NCBI GenBank assembly: GCA_022360355.1
Contig: JAKSCY010000311.1
Coordinates: 1 to 8,238, forward strand
Length of the DNA: 8,238 nucleotides
DNA from: Chlorobiales bacterium
Lineage (GTDB): Bacteria > Bacteroidota > Chlorobiia > Chlorobiales > Chlorobiaceae
Direction: 5' to 3'
Position numbers and translations under genes: made by a program. The notes under the pieces are model-generated. The model did not search any database. It was not told where the DNA came from and saw only the letters and a list, made by a program, of their open reading frames with translations. Positions 4,357 to 8,238 of this stretch are shown one piece after another (positions within the stretch are counted from its first letter, which is position 1; every line of letters begins with the position of its first letter).

Positions 4357-6501
4357 TTGGAAAGTAATAACAAACAAGCGGTATCATCGTATTTCGGTGC
4401 TTTGACTTTCGATCAGAAAGTCATGCGGAAAAAACTTCCTAAAGAAGTGTATCTGGCACTGCAGAAAACTATAAAAACAGGAAATAAGCTTTCTGAAGAA
4501 ATTGCCGGGGTGGTAGCACATGGCATGAAAGAATGGGCCATGGAACACGGGGCCACGCACTACACGCACTGGTTCCAGCCTATGACCGGTTCAACTGCTG
4601 AAAAACATGATGCATTTTTAACGTTTGATAACCATGGTGCTCCTATTGAGCGTTTTTCCGGCACGCAGCTGATCCAGGGTGAACCTGATGCTTCGAGTTT
4701 CCCTTCCGGCGGTATGAGAACCACCTTCGAAGCGAGGGGGTATACGGCCTGGGACCCTACGAGCCCTGCATTTCTCATGAAAGGGGGGAAAGGGCTTACT
4801 TTATGTATACCGACGGTGTTTATTTCCTACCACGGTGAAGCGCTTGATGAAAAAACACCACTGCTTCGTTCAATGAGTGCGGTAAGTAAATCCGCTATCA
4901 AGCTTCTCAGCATTCTTGGAGCTGAGGGGGTAACCAGGGTAAATACATTTGCCGGTTCCGAGCAGGAGTATTTCCTGGTTGATCGAAAATTCTATTCCAT
5001 GCGCCCTGACCTCGTGATGAGCGGTCGAACACTTCTTGGGGCCAATCCGCCAAAAGGGCAGCAGCTTGAGGATCATTACTTCGGCTCGATACCTAACAGG
5101 GTTCTTGAATTTATGCAGGAGGTCGAAGAAGAGCTTTATCAGCTTGGTATTCCGGCAAAGACCCGTCACAATGAAGTTGCTCCGCACCAGTTCGAGATTG
5201 CGCCGATCTACGAGCAGGCAAACATAGCTGCAGATCACAACCTGCTGGTTATGGAGGTCATGCGCAGGGTTGCCGAGAGAAAAGGTTTTGCTCTTCTGCT
5301 GCATGAAAAACCCTTTGACGGTATCAACGGTTCCGGAAAACACAACAACTGGTCTATCGGTACAGCTGAAGGTATGAACCTTCTCGAGCCAGGCGATACT
5401 CCTGAATCAAACATTCAGTTCCTTGTATTCCTCGTCGCAGTGCTGAAAGGGATCTACAAACGCTCCGCAGTGCTCCGCGCATCTATTGCAAGTATCGGCA
5501 ACGATCATCGTCTTGGCGCCAACGAGGCCCCTCCTGCAGTAGTAACCGTGTTTCTTGGTGAGCTTCTCGAAAAAGTGCTCGATGCTATTGAAAGCGGCAA
5601 AGTTGATTTTGCAACCGAGAAGCAGGTGCTTGACCTTGGCCTGGCTCACCTGCCGATACTGAACAAGGACTATACGGACCGTAACCGCACTTCTCCGTTT
5701 GCGTTTACCGGAAACAAATTCGAATTCCGTGCCGTGGGTTCTTCACAGCCGATCTCGGTCCCGAACATGGTGCTCAATACCCTGATGGCCGAAGCAATGG
5801 ATGAACTGGCAGACGAGATCCAGGAAAAGATAGATTCAGGTGTCAACAAGGACGCTGCCATCCAGGAAGTGCTTCGCGCCGAGATCAAAGCCACCAAGCC
5901 TATTCGTTACCAGGGTGACAACTACAGTGAGGATCTTCAGCAGGCAGCGGCGGACCGTGGGCTGCCGAACCTCAAGAACACGCCTCAGGCAATGAGAACG
6001 CTTCTTGATGAGGACACCCGGGCCATGTTTGCCAGATACGATGTTCTGTCAAACCAGGAAATGGATGCGAGGCTCAACACGCGTCTTGAACGCTACGTTA
6101 AAGGTATTGACATTGAGGCTCGTACCTTGCAGCTTATGCTGAAAACTTTCGTTATTCCAAACGTCTCGGAATATCAGGGTGAGATTGCCAATTCTTTCAA
6201 TGGATTGGTAGAAGCTGCAGACAGAATCGGTGTGGCAGGTAAGACCTTGAAAAGCCAGGGAGACCATCTCAAAGAGCTTGCAGAAAATCTTGGTGAGGTC
6301 ATTGACCTGACGGCTGAGCTCGATGCGGTCATCGAAAAGATGGAAAGCTATGAAGAAGGGTTTGAGGTCGCTGATTACTGTGCTGATGTTGTTCTTCCGA
6401 CCATGAACAAGGTTCGTGAGGTCGCTGACAGGCTCGAGTTTATGGTTGACAGGGATAAATGGGAACTGCCGACCTATTCGGAAATGCTTTTCGAACACTA
6501 A
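4357..6501 (+). CDS. glnN: Glutamine synthetase type III
   Basis: This 714-residue enzyme makes glutamine from glutamate, ammonia and ATP in the cytosol and is the main ammonia-assimilation step. Length and motifs are those of the large GSIII family (about 700-730 residues, dodecameric), not the 450-residue GSI. Visible are YFGALTF (12-18), THWFQPMTGSTAEKHDAF (70-87), SGGMRTTFEARGYTAWDPTS (117-136), the metal-binding SEQEYFLVD (201-209), RHNEVAPHQFEIAP (270-283), KPFDGINGSGKHNNWS (318-333, glutamate/ammonia-site loop), RASIASIGNDHRLGANE (374-390) and NRTSPFAFTGNKFEFRAVGS (443-462). The last 140 residues are highly charged and helical, typical of the GSIII C-terminal extension. All catalytic motifs appear intact. 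The TTG start is set by a strong AAGGAGGG. The gene follows the Lrp-type regulator by 50 bp and ends one base before a strong terminator. An AT-rich stretch at 4315-4340 could hold an additional promoter, but none is clear. Confidence 0.97.
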   Translation: MESNNKQAVSSYFGALTFDQKVMRKKLPKEVYLALQKTIKTGNKLSEEIAGVVAHGMKEWAMEHGATHYTHWFQPMTGSTAEKHDAFLTFDNHGAPIERFSGTQLIQGEPDASSFPSGGMRTTFEARGYTAWDPTSPAFLMKGGKGLTLCIPTVFISYHGEALDEKTPLLRSMSAVSKSAIKLLSILGAEGVTRVNTFAGSEQEYFLVDRKFYSMRPDLVMSGRTLLGANPPKGQQLEDHYFGSIPNRVLEFMQEVEEELYQLGIPAKTRHNEVAPHQFEIAPIYEQANIAADHNLLVMEVMRRVAERKGFALLLHEKPFDGINGSGKHNNWSIGTAEGMNLLEPGDTPESNIQFLVFLVAVLKGIYKRSAVLRASIASIGNDHRLGANEAPPAVVTVFLGELLEKVLDAIESGKVDFATEKQVLDLGLAHLPILNKDYTDRNRTSPFAFTGNKFEFRAVGSSQPISVPNMVLNTLMAEAMDELADEIQEKIDSGVNKDAAIQEVLRAEIKATKPIRYQGDNYSEDLQQAAADRGLPNLKNTPQAMRTLLDEDTRAMFARYDVLSNQEMDARLNTRLERYVKGIDIEARTLQLMLKTFVIPNVSEYQGEIANSFNGLVEAADRIGVAGKTLKSQGDHLKELAENLGEVIDLTAELDAVIEKMESYEEGFEVADYCADVVLPTMNKVREVADRLEFMVDRDKWELPTYSEMLFEH

Positions 6502-6534
6502 AAAAACGGGGGGGCTCGGGAGCCCCCCGTTTTT
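6502..6534. terminator. Bidirectional intrinsic terminator between glnN and yjbQ
   Basis: An A-tract, then ACGGGGGGGCT, a CGGG loop, then AGCCCCCCGT and a T-tract form a very GC-rich stem, with one unpaired G on the left arm. T-tracts follow the stem in both directions because the A5 and T5 flanks are complementary. It starts right at the glnN stop and serves the convergent minus-strand gene as well. The structure is read directly. Confidence 0.93.
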
Positions 6535-6550
6535 GCTTGGTGGCGAGATG

Positions 6551-6586
6551 GCTTGACAGCTTGTCAGCTATCTGGTCACTGTCACT
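6551..6586. repeat. Short imperfect repeats resembling the heptanucleotide array
   Basis: The stretch holds an exact CTTGTCA (6560-6566), the complement of one TGACAAG register of the large array. It also has an inverted TGACA-GCT-TGTCA (6554-6566) and a tandem GTCACT GTCACT (6575-6586). The last copy runs over the stop codon of the minus-strand gene. It may be a decayed or seed copy of the same repeat, or coincidence; the similarity covers only about 36 bases. Confidence 0.35.
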
Positions 6587-7001
6587 CCCCGATGATTTTG
6601 ATCAGCAGCCGTTTCCTTCTTCTTCCGTCAAATTCTCCATAGAAAATCTGTTCCCACGGGCCGAAGTGCAGTTGTCCTTCGGTTATGGCAACAACAACCT
6701 CGCGTCCCATGATCTGCCGTTTGTGGTGGGCATCGCCGTTGTCTTCTCCTGTCAGGTTATGACGGTAGCGGCTGAGGGGTTCATGGGGTGCAAGTTCTTC
6801 GAGCCAGCGTTTATAGTCGCTATGGAGGCCGGGTTCGTCATCGTTGATGAACACCGAAGCGGTAATGTGCATGGCGTTGACAAGGCAGAGCCCTTCGCTG
6901 ATACCGCTTTCGTAGAGTGTCTGCTCAACGTCCCGGGTGATGTTGACGAATCCCATCCTTTCAGGTACATTCATCCAGAGTTCCTTGTGGAATGATTTCA
7001 T
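6582..7001 (-). CDS. yjbQ: YjbQ/UPF0047-family protein
   Basis: This 139-residue protein matches the YjbQ (UPF0047, secondary thiamine-phosphate synthase-like) family along its whole length. Motifs are [16 protein letters not shown] (44-59), [10 protein letters not shown] (63-72), [19 protein letters not shown] (81-99), [18 protein letters not shown] (114-131) and the terminal KIIGE (135-139). The Asn-Asp-Ala-His segment and the His in HxTAS are the conserved polar residues thought to line the site of this small trimeric fold. A weak thiamine phosphate synthase activity has been described for E. coli YjbQ, but the main physiological role remains unclear. The ATG (7001-6999) has no strong Shine-Dalgarno. 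The gene stands alone: convergent with glnN and separated from it by a bidirectional terminator, and divergent from the membrane protein gene. Family assignment is firm; function is not. Confidence 0.93.
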   Translation of the reverse strand: MKSFHKELWMNVPERMGFVNITRDVEQTLYESGISEGLCLVNAMHITASVFINDDEPGLHSDYKRWLEELAPHEPLSRYRHNLTGEDNGDAHHKRQIMGREVVVAITEGQLHFGPWEQIFYGEFDGRRRKRLLIKIIGE

Positions 7002-7092
7002 GGTTGTACTTGCTTTTGTTTGAGAGAATTGGTGAAATATCGTTTTATTGTAAACTACAGGTTAAAAAGCTTTATTTTTATGGTTTAAATAA
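7002..7092. promoter_or_regulatory. Short divergent promoter region between yjbQ and the membrane protein gene
   Basis: This 91-bp AT-rich spacer must carry outward promoters for yjbQ and probably for the membrane protein/coaX pair. A small dyad, GTTT-TATTGT-AAAC, occurs at 7042-7055. On the plus strand TTGGTG (7030-7035) and TATTGT (7047-7052) are only 11 bp apart and so do not make a good promoter. No recognisable operator or Shine-Dalgarno was found. Confidence 0.35.
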
Positions 7093-7614
7093 ATGTTTTC
7101 GAAACAGAGTATGCAGCAGGTTTTTCAATACCCCGTGACTTACCCCGGGTGGTGGCTTGATAACTATTACCTCTTTACCTGGCTTCTGGGCATGGTAATT
7201 CTTGCAGTCGGCTGGGGTGTTTTTTTCAGGTTCGGAAAGTTCAGTTACGGCATCGATTTCGGCTGTTTGTGGAAAAGCACGGTGCTTCTTCTTCTGACCA
7301 CACTTGCCCTTGGCGCTCCCAGTTATTACAACACCCGTTTTGTTGCAGAGCACGGTCAGGAAGGAGATGTGATAACTCTCGATGAAAGCTCCCTCTCATA
7401 CAACTACAGAAGAGGAGTTGACAAGACATTCAGAATAAAGGATGTCGTCAGGATTTACAAGGAGCCGGTTACTTTCAATCCTCCACCAAAATATTTTGTG
7501 GTTGCCCAAACCGGAGGAACAAGGGATTCCATTTTTGTTACGGAAAACCTGCCGGGTTTCGAGAAAATGCTTGGCGAGTTGTCCGGTCTTTCGAACGTTC
7601 CGTTTGAGCGCTGA
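7093..7614 (+). CDS. Uncharacterised two-helix membrane protein upstream of coaX
   Basis: I do not recognise a named family. The 173-residue protein has an aromatic N-terminus (residues 10-26, rich in Tyr and Trp) and two hydrophobic segments: YLFTWLLGMVILAVGWGVFF (26-45) and STVLLLLTTLALGAP (62-76). A soluble C-terminal domain of about 95 residues follows. No cleavable signal peptide is obvious, so it is probably an inner-membrane protein. The C-terminal part alternates beta-strand-like stretches (GDVITLDESSLSYNYRRG, 91-108; KTFRIKDVVRIYKEP, 111-125; KYFVVAQTGG, 133-142; DSIFVTE, 145-151) and ends in a helix (LPGFEKMLGEL, 153-163). This layout recalls bacterial PH-like domains, but that is an impression from pattern only. 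The start ATG is chosen because stop codons lie just upstream; M7 is an alternative. coaX begins 24 bp downstream on the same strand, so the two are probably one transcript. Confidence 0.8.
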   Translation: MFSKQSMQQVFQYPVTYPGWWLDNYYLFTWLLGMVILAVGWGVFFRFGKFSYGIDFGCLWKSTVLLLLTTLALGAPSYYNTRFVAEHGQEGDVITLDESSLSYNYRRGVDKTFRIKDVVRIYKEPVTFNPPPKYFVVAQTGGTRDSIFVTENLPGFEKMLGELSGLSNVPFER

Positions 7615-7632
7615 ACAGCTTCTTTCAGCGTT
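7607..7632 (+). other. Stem-loop spanning the stop codon and the coaX leader
   Basis: CGCTGAA (7609-7615) pairs perfectly with TTCAGCG (7624-7630). The stem extends by a G-T and an A-T pair to 9 bp, around an 8-base loop. The left arm contains the TGA of the membrane protein gene, and the right arm ends six bases before the coaX ATG. No T-tract follows, so termination is unlikely. A ribosome finishing the upstream gene would open it, which suggests translational coupling to coaX; that role is inferred. Confidence 0.5.
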
Positions 7633-7638
7633 ATCTCT

Positions 7639-8238
7639 ATGAAAATGGGCGTTCTTATTGTCGAAATAGGCAACTCTGTTACCGACTTTGCGGTTTTTGA
7701 AGGAGATCAGCACCTTGCCTCCTATACGATCCCGACAGAAAAACTTGCTGAAAGGGAGAAGGCTCTTGGGCAGGTAAAAAAGATCCTCTACGGTCATTCC
7801 TCCATTACTCATGCCGCTATCTGCAGCGTTGTCCCTCCCATTGGTGAACTGTTTTTGCGTATTCTGAAAAACAATCTTTCAGGAAAAGTTCTGGAAATAA
7901 ACAGTTCGTTGCTACTTCCTTTTATTCTTGACTATAAACCGCCTCATGCTTTCGGAGCCGACCGGCTGGCGCTTTGTGCAATAAGCCGCCATCACTGGCC
8001 CGAAGAAGCGGTAATCGCGCTGGATATCGGAACCGCGACTACTTTTGACGTGTTAAGCTCCAAGGGGGTCTATCTTGGAGGGATGATTCTTCCCGGTCTT
8101 GATCTTATGGCGGGAGTTTTGCATGACCGGACGGCAAAACTTCCCCAGGTTCATATTTCATCATCTTCAATACCTCTTCTCGGGAAGACGACGGTCGATT
8201 GTATCCAGAGCGGGGTTTTCTGGGGATGTGTAAAGCAG
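7639..8238 (+). CDS. coaX: Type III pantothenate kinase, N-terminal 200 residues (cut by window edge)
   Basis: CoaX phosphorylates pantothenate with ATP, the first step of coenzyme A synthesis, as a cytosolic dimer of the ASKHA kinase fold. The 200 residues present contain the family motifs: YKPPHAFGADRLALC (99-113, with catalytic D108 in GADR), ALDIGTATTFDV (127-138, second phosphate-binding motif), LGGMILPGLDLMAGVLHDRTA (147-166, substrate and dimer region) and GKTTVDCIQSGVFWG (182-196). The first phosphate-binding motif, usually DxGNT, reads EIGNS (9-13), a conservative but notable change. Homologues have about 250-265 residues, so roughly 60 C-terminal residues are missing beyond the edge. 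ATG 7639 is used; ATG 7645 (MGVLIVEIGNS) is equally plausible, and neither has a clear Shine-Dalgarno. It follows the membrane protein gene by 24 bp across a stem-loop. Confidence 0.93.
   Translation, partial: MKMGVLIVEIGNSVTDFAVFEGDQHLASYTIPTEKLAEREKALGQVKKILYGHSSITHAAICSVVPPIGELFLRILKNNLSGKVLEINSSLLLPFILDYKPPHAFGADRLALCAISRHHWPEEAVIALDIGTATTFDVLSSKGVYLGGMILPGLDLMAGVLHDRTAKLPQVHISSSSIPLLGKTTVDCIQSGVFWGCVKQ

Noticed and set aside
6049..6498. Minus-strand 149-codon frame at the end of glnN
   Set aside because: It is antisense to the conserved charged C-terminal region of type III glutamine synthetase and has no independent support.
6459..6995. Plus-strand 178-codon frame through the terminator and yjbQ
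   Set aside because: It reads through a strong terminator hairpin and is antisense to a full-length YjbQ family gene.
7396..7812. Minus-strand 138-codon frame across the membrane protein and coaX
   Set aside because: It is antisense to two plus-strand genes, of which coaX carries unmistakable kinase motifs.

Overview
The window looks like a chromosomal segment of a green sulfur bacterium (Chlorobi; Chlorobium, Chlorobaculum or Prosthecochloris type). This rests on three things seen together: a plant/cyanobacterial-type carotene desaturase that looks like CrtQ, a partial gene at the left edge that resembles a chlorosome envelope protein (probably CsmH), and a type III glutamine synthetase paired with an Lrp/AsnC regulator. 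Shine-Dalgarno sequences are mostly weak, and GTG or TTG starts are common (crtQ, the TIGR04283-type gene, glnN). All identifications come from reading the sequence and recalling family motifs; no database search was run.

Left half, minus strand (read right to left): a small uncharacterised protein (3298-3501), the carotene desaturase (1816-3177), a DUF2064/TIGR04282 nucleotidyltransferase-like protein (1064-1657), a TIGR04283-type family 2 glycosyltransferase (378-1067, overlapping the previous gene by 4 nt), and the N-terminus of the chlorosome-type protein (199 to beyond position 1). Between the desaturase and the TIGR04282-type gene lies an almost perfect array of about 12 copies of a 7-bp unit (1663-1745). 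This array is the most unusual sequence structure in the window. The region mixes light-harvesting functions (carotenoid, chlorosome) with two sugar-transfer-type enzymes of unknown substrate.

Middle, plus strand: after a 280-bp divergent intergenic region with candidate operator elements come an Lrp/AsnC-family regulator (3782-4306) and, 50 bp later, a 714-residue type III glutamine synthetase (4357-6501). The synthetase has a strong ribosome binding site, a TTG start and a very GC-rich bidirectional hairpin terminator. This is a plausible nitrogen-assimilation pair in which the regulator responds to an amino acid and acts on glnN.

Right end: a convergent YjbQ/UPF0047-family gene (6582-7001, minus), then, divergently, a two-helix membrane protein of unknown function (7093-7614, plus) and the type III pantothenate kinase gene coaX (7639 to beyond 8238, plus), which is cut by the window edge. 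CoaX carries out the first step of coenzyme A synthesis. A stem-loop covers the stop codon of the membrane protein gene and the region just upstream of coaX.

No stretch longer than 300 bp lacks a gene. I saw no tRNA, rRNA, insertion sequence, CRISPR array, phage gene or defence system. Most of the window is ordinary core metabolism. I see no clear new biological system. The points most worth a second look are the heptanucleotide array, the orphan TIGR04282/TIGR04283 pair beside pigment genes, the variant first motif of CoaX, and the uncharacterised membrane protein in front of coaX.
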